64,000 nt of DNA, from assembly GCF_003597395.2 (NCBI RefSeq), contig NC_133771.1, positions 130,506,671 through 130,570,670 on the forward strand. Reading direction: 5' to 3'. The stretch is from Chelonoidis abingdonii. Lineage: Eukaryota > Chordata > Testudines > Testudinidae. Every line of letters starts with the position of its first letter. Position 1 is the first letter of the stretch. The notes under the pieces are model-generated. The model had not been told where the DNA came from and did not search any database. It was given only the letters and a program-made list of their open reading frames with translations. Shown here in pieces: positions 24,421-37,060 of the stretch. Both the position numbers and the translations under genes were made by a program.

Positions 24421-27242
24421 GATTCCACCATCAACCTACTCACCATTGCCACTTGCTTCAAATCACTTAGCTTTTATCATTACCAATTGATTTCCCTTGC
24501 TTCTCCCTACGAAGTGCATTTGTCCTCCTCATTCTTGCTTCTTCCCATGCCTGATACCACCCCACAACTCCTCCACATTAGAAAAAAATGTTCTGAAATT
24601 TAAGATGATTAAAAAGGTGCTGCATGCATCCAACATTTTCTAGACCAAACAACATAGTAACTGGGTTTTTAAAAAAGATTTCTATTCACAAAATACGAAG
24701 GGAATCTAGAATATGGCTTGCACATTCCTGTTTTAAAAAAAAAAAAAACACAACAAAAAAAAACAACCCCAACACACTATGTTGGCTTTCATAGTTATAA
24801 GACCACAGAAAAATAAAAGCACTGAGTCCCTCTTTTCCTACTCTATTTCCACTTTAATTACTTTAAGGACAAGCCATTTTTCAAAACACTTTTGGGAAAA
24901 AAATTAGGTCTTGGGGAGAAACTTTAGGCATCAAGTTTAAACCCACAGTGAAGTATGATGGCAGAATTGTCCATCCTTGAAAGTAAGGCCTCTATAATGC
25001 AAGTGAAACAATGTAACTGTGGCAGTGCAAATGGTGCTGCTAGGAGAGACATTTAACTTATTTATAATAGGAAATACTGCTAGATTTAATCAATCCTGCC
25101 AGGGTTTTATTAATGTACTTAAAACATGAAATTTGGGCAGACGTGGTAAGCCTGACTACGCTTGTTTAAAGTTCAAGGCTGTTTATTAAATATTATTTAT
25201 ATGCTGCTAAACCTCAGAGAGAGAAATATTAAACATGTCTGGGGTTCACTGAGCACACAAAACAGGCACTAAATTGTACCATGTGTTATATAACTTCCTA
25301 CAGAAAATAAATCCACCAACGACTGCTAAATATGTAAAGGATTTATGACATTTTCATAAAGTTTGCTTACTATGAAGACATCAGGACTTAAACAGAAACA
25401 ACTGAATATGAAGAAAACTGGAATTTCCAAGCTTTTTAATTCCGACTGCACAAGGTGCAAAAATATTTCCTCATTGCTGTCACCTGATGGAAGAAATAGC
25501 CCCGAAGCTGTAAAACTGGCTGAGAGAAGGAGAGAAATTGCATCTCAGGTCTTGTTTATAGGACAGAGTCCTTGTGCTTCTCTTGGCAGTTACCAGAGCA
25601 AGGTACAATACTGCATATTATCACTCTCCAAAACCCTGCTGCTGGACTCAGAGTCAACAAAGATTATAGCACAGTGCAAAGACCCTCCCTGCCCCTAAGG
25701 GAGAACGTGGCAGGCTTTCCTCCCGAGGGATAATGAAATCAGACATTTATTTTGGCATTCAGAGAGCTCTCTAAAAAATTCACAAAACCTAATAAGTTCC
25801 CATATGCTGGGAACCTTTGATTAAATGCTATAACGTTATCGTATCACTAAGCAATAATCCTGTACACTGACAATAAAATGGAAAATCTGGGTACAGTGAA
25901 ATCCTGTTTGCACTAGGTCGGGGAAATCCCATTATCCCTTTCCCCCACCCCACCTTCTCTCTCCCCACAATGTATTGCTGTTCATTTTCATGAACAGTCA
26001 ATCTTCAGCGTCACAGTAAAATTGATTTCTATGGTTTTAGGGGAGAGAGGGAGAGAAAGAGAGAGAGGGGCAGGCTTAATTAGGATGCCATGGAAAGCAG
26101 AGATTTAGCCTTTTCAAAGAGGAGTATCTGCAATTACCAAATGAGAAAATAAGTGAAAACACCAGGGATAAGAAACTACATGTTTGAGGCCAAAGTGTGT
26201 GTGTGTAAGTAAATCAAAGAGCAACATTTGGCCCCTGGACTCCTGTCTTTATTCCCTGAGTACTACTGGCTAAAATCAAGTGTAGTATCACTTCAATATC
26301 TGATGCAACCCCCATCATGGAATAATATGTCCCATCCTTGCAATGGGATGGAATTTATATAATTTAACTCAATTGTTTCCCATTTCTGTCCTCCTTTATT
26401 TCTCCAGTTCCTGCAACAGTTCAGGTCAAACTTTAAGGGAAAATTTCATCCTGAGATATTTGCACACAACTTCTCAAGAAGCAGAATTCAACAAGCATTT
26501 CACATGCATCTTCGGGAAGACTCTGGCCCTGAGGGAAAGCAGAAATGTTAGGCCTGTCCTAGCTATTCTCACTAGTTTAAAAGCCAAACAACTGTCAGTG
26601 CAGGAGCTGTGACCACTACTCAATTTTTGATACCTATACATGACTTCAGGGTGGAAAGGCAAGAGGGCATTTCCAAGTTACAAACATCACAGTGCCACTA
26701 ATGACAATTTGCCAGTACACCACCATTCCCACTGATGCATCTTTTTACAGGACAGTTGTCCTAGCACAGTATATCAAAATACAGCTGTTGCACCTACAGG
26801 GATGGACTGAGGTGTTTATACACATTTACCTCTAACTTTCTAATCAACATCCATATAAAAGCCTGAATCATAATTTGAGGTCATAACTTACAATCAAAAT
26901 TCTCCAGGGCAGGAATGCTCATAGTTTTGTGAAGTGCTACGCCCATCTAAGGAAGGCATTGTACAATGAATAATAATAATTCATTGCTAGTCAGTCTATA
27001 GCTAGAATGATGCAGTCTACTCTCAATGACCAAGGGATAAATACACAGACGCTAATAATAGAAGAAGTCTGCCTTTACCAAAGTTAACTTCCTAACACTC
27101 TGGTGTAAAATATGCCTTTCAATGAATGAAGTGCTAATTTTATTACTGTTATTTAACATATGTAGGTTAGAACTGCATGTGTGAATTGACAAAGCAAAAG
27201 ATATTGAGGAGAAACATTGTTACCCCTTGTAGAAGCACATCC
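24421..27242. other. Non-coding stretch with small simple repeats
   Basis: AT-rich. An A-rich run lies at 24,735-24,770 and a GA-rich run at about 26,041-26,070. Frames such as 25,363-25,698 (111 codons) show no recognisable domain. Nothing else seen. Confidence 0.45.
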
Positions 27243-27528
27243 CTGAGGCTATGTCTACACTAGCACTTACTGCGATATAACTTACGTCGGTCAGGGGTTC
27301 AGAAAAAACACCCTCCTTCAGCGATGTAAGTTACACTGACCTAAGTGCCGGCATAGACAGTGCTAGATCAGCAGGAGAGTTTTGCCCACCGACATAGCTA
27401 TCACAACTCGCAAGCTGGAGTAGTTAAGTGACGGCTTAGAGCAGTTACATTACAGAGCTCACAGTGGTACAGCTGCATTGCTGCAGCTCCGCCGCTGTAA
27501 ACTCTCTAGTGTAGCCATAACCCAATTA
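27243..27528. repeat. MITE of the 'GGCTATGTCTACACT' family
   Basis: Begins GAGGCTATGTCTACACTAGC and ends CTCTAGTGTAGCCATAA, terminal inverted repeats of about 15 bases. It contains ACTGACCTAAGTGCCGGCAT and CACCGACATAGCTATCAC blocks shared with the elements at 34,150-34,388 and 40,855-42,212. Non-autonomous, with no coding capacity. Confidence 0.75.
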
Positions 27529-29744
27529 CATCACAATCTCCTACTGCCCAAATGGAATCGCCAATGATTTTCCTGAGGTCTGAAAGCACCAGATTGCGCC
27601 TGGCCAATTGAATAGTAGATCAAGCAGTGTTAAGCAATGCACAGCTGCTAATAAGGAAATTGTGCTTATAGGGCCTGATTCAAAGCCTACTGAAGTCAAT
27701 GGAAATCAAATAAGCAGCAGTACAAGTATCTAATGGCTATTCTTTGGAGAAAGGCCAAAGAGTGGTGTTAAACCATTGAGGAGTTCCTCCTCCCAAGATA
27801 TTTATCTTATTTAAAAGGAGTGGGACAAACTCTGATCTCCATGCAAATTCAAAGGAATTCCATTGACTTCAGCAGCACTGCTCCAAAGTTACAGCAGTGT
27901 AATTGACTCTAAGTTAGCCCACTGTTTCTCTGTAGGATTATACCCTTATCTATAGTTGAAATGGCTGCAGCCTCTGTTGATATACAATGTATAATATATG
28001 CAATGTATAAAAGAAAGAAAGAGAAGCGGTACTTAGTAAATATTGCAACAAGCTGGTATCAGCATGTAAATATATACATTAATCAACAAGTAAAATTATT
28101 ATTAATTGTTGATTGAGAGCACTATGGGTATGACTATTGATAAAGTGCTTCACAGACGTGTACTGTAGATTAGGCCTTTACTCCAAGCAGTTTATGGTCT
28201 ACCTCAGACGAATGGAAAACGCAGGCCAACATTCTCACTCCAAGAGAGCTGGACAGTCAGAGAAGGAATCAACCCTAGAAGGCTTTGTGGAAGATGGATT
28301 TTGGCTTAAATTTTTAAAATGGTCAAGTACATAGAACAGGAAAAAAACAAACCTTTTTTAAAGGACAAAGTGGCACTGAAAATACCCCCTCACCCCCAGC
28401 TAAATACTGGTCATGAAATGAAAACTGAGATAATGCAGCACCATACAGAATCAGGGCACCTGGACAATTAAAACTCCACGCAGGACTTGCATTTTTTTCC
28501 TCAAATAACCAACAGAACCCATTACTGTACCAGACACCTCTTCCAAGGTTAAACAGGCATATGGAGCAATATCTATACTCTTACAAAATGGATTTCTTCC
28601 TCCAGTAAATCATAATACAACTAGAAGTGGCCTCTAAAAGATTATAAAAGGACCAGGGTACTTGGAGTACACAAAGGAGGTGGCTCTTCAAAACAGAAGA
28701 AGACTCATTAAAATTCACATGTATTATTGATTAATAGGAGTGACTCCACTGTTAACATTAACAAATCTGCTCATAAAACAGATAAGACAGCCTTTTTACA
28801 GTCACTTTTCTGACCATAATCACACTAACTTCAAAAGATCAGCATTTTATATATTGGATGCTGGATGAAGCTCACCTACTTTCATCTCTGCTGCTCCAGA
28901 AAGCTCAGCTTCTCTCCATTTAAATAAACTTATTAATACTGTGGGTTTGTCTGTTTTGTTTTGGAAGTTTGCGGGGGGAGAGCAGGTTAAATGCCCAACA
29001 TTCCACTTCCACTTGTCTCTTTATCCTTTTCAAACATTGCCGCCTTCTGGATACCTCTGTGGTTTCAGAAACAGTTACTTTTGTGTTTCTTACTAGATTT
29101 CCCATTTTATCATAGTGTATGTTTATGTGACGTGTGCATGCGCGCACACACACACGCACACACCGTTCTGTCTGAACAAACTTAGGCCTTATGAAAGTGA
29201 AGAACCATGGCTACTACCATAGATTAGAGTCATGCATAGCACAGGTAAACTCTTTGCATCTGTCCCAACACCCTTCAGTCCCCACTGCCATTATCCAAAT
29301 CATTCTGCTCCCAGACACCTCTCGAATACAAAGGTAAGCAATAGCTAATAACAGATTTATTTAATGGTGTTGATACAGCTTACAAAAACTAATTTTTTGG
29401 TGATTTTTACATAGGTACAAAAGGACTAGGAGGATTTGTGATTTAAGAAGGATTTTGATCTCAGATTTTCAGGGGGTTGCGTACTAATCAGAATACAACA
29501 GATGTTGATAGGTACAGAGAAACAACCTGAAGTTATGTTGGAGATTGTATTTATCTCCTTGACTGAAGATGTGCACCTGCCATTTGGAGTCTGAGGTCTG
29601 GTTAGAAGCAGCTGTTGGTTTAGAGAACTGGCAGCTATGGTCAGAACAGCTTTCTTTGCAATCTTTATCCATTCCTTTGTCGTTAAACAATTGCAATGCC
29701 TTCTATGTGAAGCTACACCTTAAATCATTTGGGAAGATGAAACT
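27529..29744. other. Non-coding stretch without a recognised gene
   Basis: AT-rich. A short CA/CG-alternating tract lies at 29,137-29,163. The frames at 28,137-28,334 and 28,920-29,185 are unsupported. No other feature seen. Confidence 0.45.
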
Positions 29745-30190
29745 GGGGCAGAATGTAGCAGCCCACTTCCAGAGTGGAGTGGCTTGCCAGCAGTAGGTGA
29801 CATCAGCCTCCCATGAGCTGTACTGCTTGTTAGCTGGCTTTGGGGAGAGTTCAATGTGGTGGTTCTGACCTATAAAGTCCTAAATAGCCGCCCATGACTC
29901 TGCCTGCCAGAAAAGACTACATTTTTCCTTCCACCATCCCATTACAGTTGAAATCAGCAAAGGCGATTGCACTGGAGCTCCCTTGGTACATACAGGAGAA
30001 AGCTGCCAGCAAAGCTCTCTCACTAAGTGGCTGTACCGTGGAATCCATAAGCTCTTTGGTCCAAAATAGCCTGAATTATTAACAGTACAATAGCACCTAA
30101 AGGGCCTAATCAAGGTCATAAATATTGTGCTAGACACTGTACAAACACCAAGTTTAAGACTGTCTTGCCCTAAAGAGCTTACAATCTTCT
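29745..30190 (+). mobile_element. Old L2/CR1-like LINE remnant plus small repeat fragment
   Basis: Plus-strand sequence around 29,750 (GCAGAATGTAGCAGCCCA) and 29,853-29,880 (GTGGTTCTGACCTATAAAGT) resembles the conserved 3' part of L2/CR1-type ORF2, in which 'QNAAAR' and 'VLTYKAL' motifs occur in that order and spacing. Frames are broken. At 30,120-30,190 follows a fragment with TGCTAGACACTGTACAAACA and AAAGAGCTTACAATCT, shared with 56,170-56,270. Both assignments rest on motif memory and are tentative. Confidence 0.45.
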
Positions 30191-30530
30191 ATGGGCCCTG
30201 AAGTTCAATCTCTTGCGCATTTGCAAACAAGAGTATAGGTGGTGTGAATCACTTCGATACATATATAGCCCTCATTACCATGGTATTGGAGCACCTTAGC
30301 TAATACACTTATTGTCACAATACCTCAGTGAGCTTGCGCTTTCCGATTGTTCCCATTCCAAGATTCATAGCCCTGCACAGCTTGAACCAGAGCTTTATGC
30401 CATCAGAGAGGAGAGGTTTTTAGCTCTGTAGAGGGGAACACATAACTGCTTCTAGATCTGGAGGGTCCCCAAGATAGTGATTAAGTCCCTAGTTCAGCAA
30501 AGCATTTCAGCTGATGCTTAATACACACAC

Positions 30531-30909
30531 GATGACGTGGTGTAAAAGTCTTAGTAGGAATTTCATGACTACATTACTCATGAGTGATGAAGCCACAAGT
30601 GAATTATGCAGAATGTGTTTAAGACCCATGAAGTCAATGGGACTTGAGCACAGGCTCGTGGTAGCAAAGACATCTAGTTCCGCGGGTGAAGAGATGCAAA
30701 AAATAGTCCAAATAAATGTATTTAAAACTCTCCAATATATTTCTAAATCACTTTCTGAAATACATGTTATATACAAGAAACAGTAAGTTGTGGTATAAAG
30801 CTTTTGATTGGCACTCATTTAGCATTACCTGCATAATTCACTCGTGGCTTCATCACTCATAAGTAATGCAGTCATGAAATTCCTACTAAGACATTTACAC
30901 CACTTCATC
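30531..30909. repeat. 81-bp inverted repeat with 217-bp spacer
   Basis: The arm at 30,531-30,611 and the arm at 30,829-30,909 are reverse complements over 81 bases with 5 mismatches by my count. The left arm begins GATGACGTGGTGTAAAAG and ends GTGAATTATGCAG. The spacer (30,612-30,828) shows no internal symmetry I can see and no coding match. Beyond the right arm is a CATG/TATG simple repeat. It may be an undescribed foldback element or a templated inverted duplication. Confidence 0.8.
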
Positions 30910-31811
30910 ATGCATGCATGTATGTATGTATAAAACAAAATCTACATACATTAATAATATACACATACCCACACATGCATACACACACAATTTTATGTAA
31001 TATCTAGAATATAAGAGAGTGTGTGTATATATATGAAACATCACCATCCTCAATTTCCCCTTACATTTCCATTTAGGCTTTATTTTTCACTCTTCAAAGC
31101 TTGATTCATTTAGATTTGTCTAAATGTTTTTAGCACATTCCTACTGACAAAGACTAGGGACAAGGCCAACTTCTGGAGAATTTGTGCCCTCTGCTGTTCA
31201 TTGGAAGGCACTGAATTAATAAACCATTGCAGTTTGTCTGTGCTACTACAGCATATTCTTCTTGCCAAGCCCCGGCTTGTTGTAATACATATAATTTTAA
31301 CAGAATAAATTATTTAACCAATGCCCACTTAATAGTAGGATTAACAACAATATATTGGGCAAGGTTTCTCATTTTTAATATATTTACATTTTATATGCAC
31401 AGGCTGTGAAGTATTCATTTGAACAGATGATACTCTGGTTTCAAAGAAAAAGTGAAAACATTTCACAGACCGTAGGAAAGGTGCCCGTTTTATATTTTTT
31501 TTGTAAAAATTCAAACAAACAAAAACAACCCTGGTTATCCCTAGAGTCTAATGAGGTTGTCAGTTGATTTAATGGGCTGTAAACTTCCTGGTTGTTCACA
31601 GAACATACACTGCATCATTTACAGATGCTTCCTTCAGCAGGGCTGTTCTTGTGTTTTGTTTTCAATAAGTTAAGGCAGGTTCCAACATCACATTGGCACA
31701 TCTGTACTATGGGGTTTGCAGTTAAGCTTTATCATCTAAATAGGCAACTTGATTTGAGCCTGTTCAGGTGCTGATAATCTGGAAATCCAACTACACACTT
31801 TTAGTTTGTTA
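30910..31811. other. Non-coding AT-rich stretch with simple repeats
   Basis: CATG/TGTA microsatellite-like DNA at about 30,910-30,932 and interrupted CA/TA tracts near 30,958-31,035. No gene, RNA or transposon recognised. Confidence 0.45.
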
Positions 31812-32148
31812 GTCTAGTGGCTCTGACCATTTCCAGACTACTGTATCCTTTTCAGGAATCTGATTTGTCTTGCGTACCCCCAAGTTTCACCTCACTTAAA
31901 ACCTACTTGCTACCAAATCAGACATAAAAATACCAAAGTGTCACAACACAGTTACTGAAAAAATGCTTATTTTCTTGAGCAGTATAAACAAGTCATTGTC
32001 TATATGAAATTTTAGTTTGTACTGACTTCACCACTGCTTTTTATGTAGCCTGTTGTAAAACTAGGCAAAATATCTAGATGAGTTGATGTACCCCTTGGAA
32101 GACCTGTGTGTATGCCCAGACGTGTGTACCCCTGGTTAAGAACCACTG
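31812..32148. repeat. hAT-like MITE, decayed
   Basis: Left end AGTGGCTCTGACCATTTCC and right end GGTTAAGAACCACTG are imperfect inverted repeats of the 'CAGTGGTTCTCAACC' type. The interior carries GCGTACCCCCAAGTTTCACC and GATGTACCCCTTGGAAGACC, inverted to each other in part. No clean 8-bp target duplication was found, which suggests age. Confidence 0.6.
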
Positions 32149-33724
32149 ACAACTTACTATCTTTTATTGCACTCAGATTTAAGGTGGTTTGTGGTCAGAT
32201 TTTCATGACCCTATTGTTGCGTTTTGCCATCTTCATTGCTATACTACCTTCGCTGCATTCTTGATCTGCTCCCACTATTTAAGAGATGCAAAATTTGAAA
32301 GAACTGTCCTCCTTAAAGCTTTACAAAGGATTACACAGAAGTTAAGCAGGCTATTTCTGGGGTTAATCAGCTGAGACAACCAAAAAGGAGGGTTTTAGAA
32401 GGACTCCAGTGGGAGTTCACAAGTATTCTGCTCATTGGCAGTACTGGATCACATGATCTCACAGTCTGCCTCCATCTTCAGCAGACCCAATGGCCATGAA
32501 CACCACACTAGTGTTACACACTTTGCATTAGCTGCCAGTTGAATTCTGGGGCCAACTCAACCTCATCTTCCACACCTAGAATAGGCAGGGGCCCATTTGC
32601 TGTACCTCCGGAACCATCTCCCTATGCTCCTCACCATCCTGACTTCATTCCAATTGTCACTGCGGTGCTGACAGAGCTCACATTTTCTCCTGGGACAATA
32701 GAGGGAAGGATATTCTCAGTGAAAGGCACATTCTTACAAAGGAGACTTAACCCCAGTCTCATCACCCATAGGGTGTGCTGCAAGACACCATACTGAACAA
32801 GGATTTCCCCAAGTAGCTGTATCATAATGACACTCAACACAGAAGGCATCAGTCACCAGCCTCCAGCACTGGATGGAACTGGTTAAAAAAAAAAAAAAAA
32901 AAAAAGGCCACAGAAATTCCTAGGAATAAAATTAAATAAAACACTAATAGCCCTTTGGCATACTTGCATTAATTTGACTGCTGGTATCTGTGTCATTACG
33001 GGAATGCACTCAGACAACATGTTGTGGTAATAACTCACACAACATTTACATTTCAACAAAGACTTCTTGTGTATTCTCCTAACCATAACAACATGTTTAG
33101 ACATTTTATAAACATAGCTAATTTCTTTTAACATGAAGTTTCACAGCAATGCACTCTGATCTCTTAATGTCTCAACTCCTAAACTTCATTATTATAACAT
33201 CCTGGGAATTAATCAAACATATATCACATACTGTTTGCATGAATAAAAAAGGCTTTCATCCTAAGTAAGCTAATGGTTTAATGAAGTGCAATACTGGCCC
33301 ACCCAGTAGACCTATAATGGTCCATCCCCGACACTCACTCGAAGCTACAGACTGAAGCTTTCTATACAGCTCACGATCAGCTTTCCAATTTCTTGGAAAC
33401 TTCAGATTTATTTAAAAAACTGCAGTGTCAGAAGTGAGATTATAATCACTAGTCTGACAAGCACAGTGAAAGGTGTTTGTTTTAGTGGCATGGAATTAAT
33501 TTCCATGCTCATCAGTCATGTGATAAATTTCACAATCCCATCATTACAGTCTAACAAATGCAAGGAATCTTCTCAGTCCCACACCCCAGACCAAGCAAAA
33601 ATGATTCTAACGGAGCTCAAAATTTGGGACGCTAAAAATTTCCCCTGCATGCAATTCATAGCCCAAAGGAAGAGTTGGGAAGTGCACTCAATATGGCAAC
33701 AATTTCTTCCAGCAGTGTGTGTTT
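32149..33724. other. Non-coding stretch without a recognised gene
   Basis: A poly-A run at 32,885-32,905 lies inside otherwise ordinary AT-rich sequence. It could be the tail of an unrecognised retroposed sequence, but no parent is visible. The 85-codon frame at 32,539-32,796 resembles nothing I know. Confidence 0.45.
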
Positions 33725-34147
33725 GACATGGGCAGCGGGTATCATAGGCTGGGGGAGGCTGTGCTGCTCCAAACAGTCTGGCGTGGCCCTGCCCATGCTC
33801 CGCCCCAGGCCCCTTCCTGCATTTCTTTCCCTGTTCCCACTTTTCTGTAGCCCAGGCTGGCTAGTGCTGGGGCATGCTGGCATGCCACAGGGACTTGGGG
33901 TACTGGCGCTGTGGCCGGGCCAAGGCTCCTACCCAGGGCACTGGGACCATGCCATCCAGCGCTGGGGTTGGGGGCCCACCCGGAGATCCAAGTCTGGAAG
34001 TACTCCAGGGGGCCACAGGTGGGGGGCCTCTGGGCTCCTAAAGGGGGAGAGAGAGCAGAAGAAGAGAGCAAGGGGAGGGACCTCAGACAGCAGGAGAGGG
34101 ACTGGGGGCTAGTCTCCCCCCAACAGCTGGTTTACTGGCCGCCCATG
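33725..34147. repeat. GC-rich interspersed repeat
   Basis: Sharply GC-rich compared with both flanks, with GGCTGGGGGAGGCTGTG near the left end and TCTCCCCCCAACAGCTGG near the right end, which look like decayed inverted copies of each other. Open frames on both strands (33,675-34,112 and 33,742-34,071) mirror each other and are compositional. Probably a non-autonomous DNA transposon. Confidence 0.4.
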
Positions 34148-34149
34148 GT

Positions 34150-34388
34150 GTTTGGAGATTAAAGGGTATGTCTATACATCGAACACTGCAATGAAGCAGC
34201 AGTACTGAGAGCTATCCTCCACAAGCAGCAGAGCCTCCATCAGCAAGAGAAGCTCCTCCGCCAACACAGCACTGTGCACACGAGTGCTTATGTTGGTGAA
34301 ACTTATGTTTCTCTGGAGGGTGGCTTATTCACACCCCTGAGTGACATAAGTTTTGCTGACATAGGCTGTAGTGTAGACATAGCTTAAG
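34150..34388. repeat. MITE of the 'GTCTACAC' family
   Basis: Runs from GGGTATGTCTATACATCG to GTAGTGTAGACATAGCTTA. Contains ACATAAGTTTTGCTGACATA and CACCCCTGAGTGACATAAG, blocks shared with 27,243-27,528 and 40,855-42,212. About 240 bases, with no coding capacity. Confidence 0.7.
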
Positions 34389-36755
34389 AAGGCAATGGAA
34401 GCACTGTGTGGTGACAAAACTCCTGGTTCTTATGAGAGTTTCAGGTACTTGGCCTTGTGTTTAACTTCAAAACAGCTGGCAGGATGTGATGAACAAGCAC
34501 CAATCACTGATTAGTCATTATTTCTTGGAAAACCTGTAAGAAAGATTCTGAGTAACTACAAATTTCAGGGCTGTTATGACAACCATGGGATTTTCCTAAG
34601 TGGTTTCTAGCTTAACAGATACAACCTGCCACACTCTGGATATCATAGACTGGGAGGTAGGATCAGAGTGCTGGGCTGGAAGTGGAAGTGTCAGCCTTGC
34701 AATGACCTATTCACTACCCTCTCTTGTTTAGAATGGGGTATGCCTTTCCTATGGGGACAAGATCTGTTTTCATAGTCCACAGTCTCAGGCAAATGGAACC
34801 AGTGCATCTCCAGTGGTGTGTTTTAGTTGTCATTGTCATCACTGCTTAAGAAAAAACAGCAACAAAAATCCCTATCCAGACAACTGATTCCCTCCTACTG
34901 TATCATAGCTGGGGTGCCTTATAAGCAACAGTCAATGAAGTAGCTTCCAAATATCCTCTCTCTCAGATTCAATATAACAGGTCATCATGATTCATGGACA
35001 ATCAGTAACAGCAAAAACAAGAGGGGAGACATGAGCACCAAGGGCAGGAGTCTTGTGTCAAGTCTGACACATAACACACAACAGTGCTTGAAGTTTTCTA
35101 CCATGTCTGTGTAGAAGGTGAAGAAAGGCCTCTACCACAGCAACTGTGAAGTCTTTAGCAGCAGATTCCTGATAATGGACAGGCTTAGCTAATCTAGCTT
35201 GCCTCCACCTCAGTGTGGTGGTATTCACATCAATCTTCTATGTGCTGTTCACAAACATGTAGAGGTTTTCATATAATAGCTGTCCAAGGCTTGTATTTGC
35301 ATAAATAGGAAATGACAATACAATGGAACTTCATTGACCCATCATACAAATCGAAAAAACAAATACTGAATAGTAAATAAATAATCACACAAAAAAGTCT
35401 GTGAGTAGTCCATACTCTGAAATTCATTTATACACCATAACACCTGCAACTTCCCCCATGATTACCTGCTCTCCACTGCTGTTTGTTTACAGGAGGTGAA
35501 CAATATTGTAGAAATTACCACCAAGTTATGCCATAGATTTGCCCAGAACATTTCAGTTAAACTTGGCCTTTTGGTTGCAGATAAGATTTGCTTGATTTTT
35601 AATGGAAAAATTGAGCATAACCCAGTGAGAACTTGAGGCATACCTTACAGTTCCTGTTTACAATTGCTAATGCTGACCAACCATTTAATAAAGCTTTCCC
35701 TGATGAAGAGCAAATGGCTCTCAACAATATCAATGGGCCAACTGTCTCTCTTTGGTATGCAACAAGTTGAAGGCAACAGTCTTGCAAGAGCAAAATATTT
35801 CACTTTACAGATGTGACTAAGGGTTGGTCTACACTTGAAAGTTACTCTGGAACTGTGAATTTAAAGTGTGACCACTGTTTCTGAATGACTCCATGTGTGC
35901 AGACACTAATGCTAGAGGAAGAGTGTCTTGCCTCTGTGTAATTTAACCCACTCTGAAACCACTTTTGGGACCCATGATTATGCTTGTGGGACACCAGAAA
36001 AATAAGAATGATGCCGCAAATAGCAGGACTGATGATAAGCCTTCATTGGCCAAGATGAGACACCTGTACAGTTGAAACAGACAGTTTAAATGGGGATGAG
36101 TATTTAGACAAAGTTTTCAGCTTTAGTAATGTGAAGTGATATGTAAGGACAATGATAAAGATTTTGTTAATGCATGCATTTTATGTTGATCATGCCCTTT
36201 AACGTAATTCTGTTTCCTTAGGTTAGAAACTAAAAAAACTCTTCATATATTAGACATCTCTTAACCGATTGAAATATGATTTAGAAATAGTCAGTTTCAA
36301 ACACCATGCTAGACTTTCCAAAACAAATAAAAATAGCTACTATCTAAGCAAAAAAAATAATCTTACAATTCATGGAAGCAACTGGCTACAGCATCACTTA
36401 TAAATTGCCATAATTTATGAGATTTTCCATGTCTGTATTCCCTCTGGCTGGGTTTGGGCTGAAGATGTTCCTGTAACACTTTGAACAAAATCTACTCCAG
36501 AAAGATTCTGGAAAAGACAATTGGGCAGAGAAGAAAAAAAGGCAGAAAGAAGTAATCTAAAATATTATTTCATATCAAACTATTTATTATACAAATAGGA
36601 AAACTGAATAATGTAAGAAAACAAGCATTGTCATTGATTTGACTGAAACACAAGAAAACTGTACCATAGGCTTTGGATGGGACTGTAGAATTACACAATC
36701 CATTCTCTACTCCCAAACAAGAAATTAAGAGTGTTTTCATGGGACTTCATATACC
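34389..36755. other. Non-coding stretch; MITE scrap at 35,821
   Basis: At 35,821-35,880 GGGTTGGTCTACACTTGAAA begins a MITE-like segment whose right end I could not find. Elsewhere the sequence is AT-rich without repeats or frames worth naming. Confidence 0.4.
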
Positions 36756-37060
36756 AGCTCAGACATTGAGGCCAGAAGGGATCATCATGATCATCTAGTC
36801 TGACCTGCACATTGCAGGCCGAGGCCACAGAACTTCGACCAGCCATTCCTGTAATAGACCCATATCCTGTGACTGAAATCCTCAAATCATGATTTAAAAG
36901 ACTTCAAGTTACAGAGAATCAATCCACCAATTTAGACTAGTTTAAATCTGCAAGGGACTCATGCTTCATGCTGCAGAGGAAGGTGAAAAACGCCCAGGGT
37001 CTCTGTCAATCTGACCTGGGGGGAAATTTCCTCCCAACCCCAAATATGGCAAACTGTCAG
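36756..37060 (-). mobile_element. CR1-like 3' end, second copy of the 15,627 subfamily
   Basis: Shares with 15,627-16,010 the ordered blocks ATCATGATCATCTAGTCTGA, CCTGTAATAG, AAATCCTCAAATCATG and CTGACCTGGGGGGAAATTTC. Orientation is minus. Only the 3' part is present. Confidence 0.7.

Noticed and set aside
31812..32148. 8-bp target duplication around this MITE
   Set aside because: The flanks gttagtct and acaactta do not match; the element is kept only on its inverted termini.
33675..34112. 145-codon plus-strand frame
   Set aside because: Mirrors a minus-strand frame in a GC-rich repeat; compositional.
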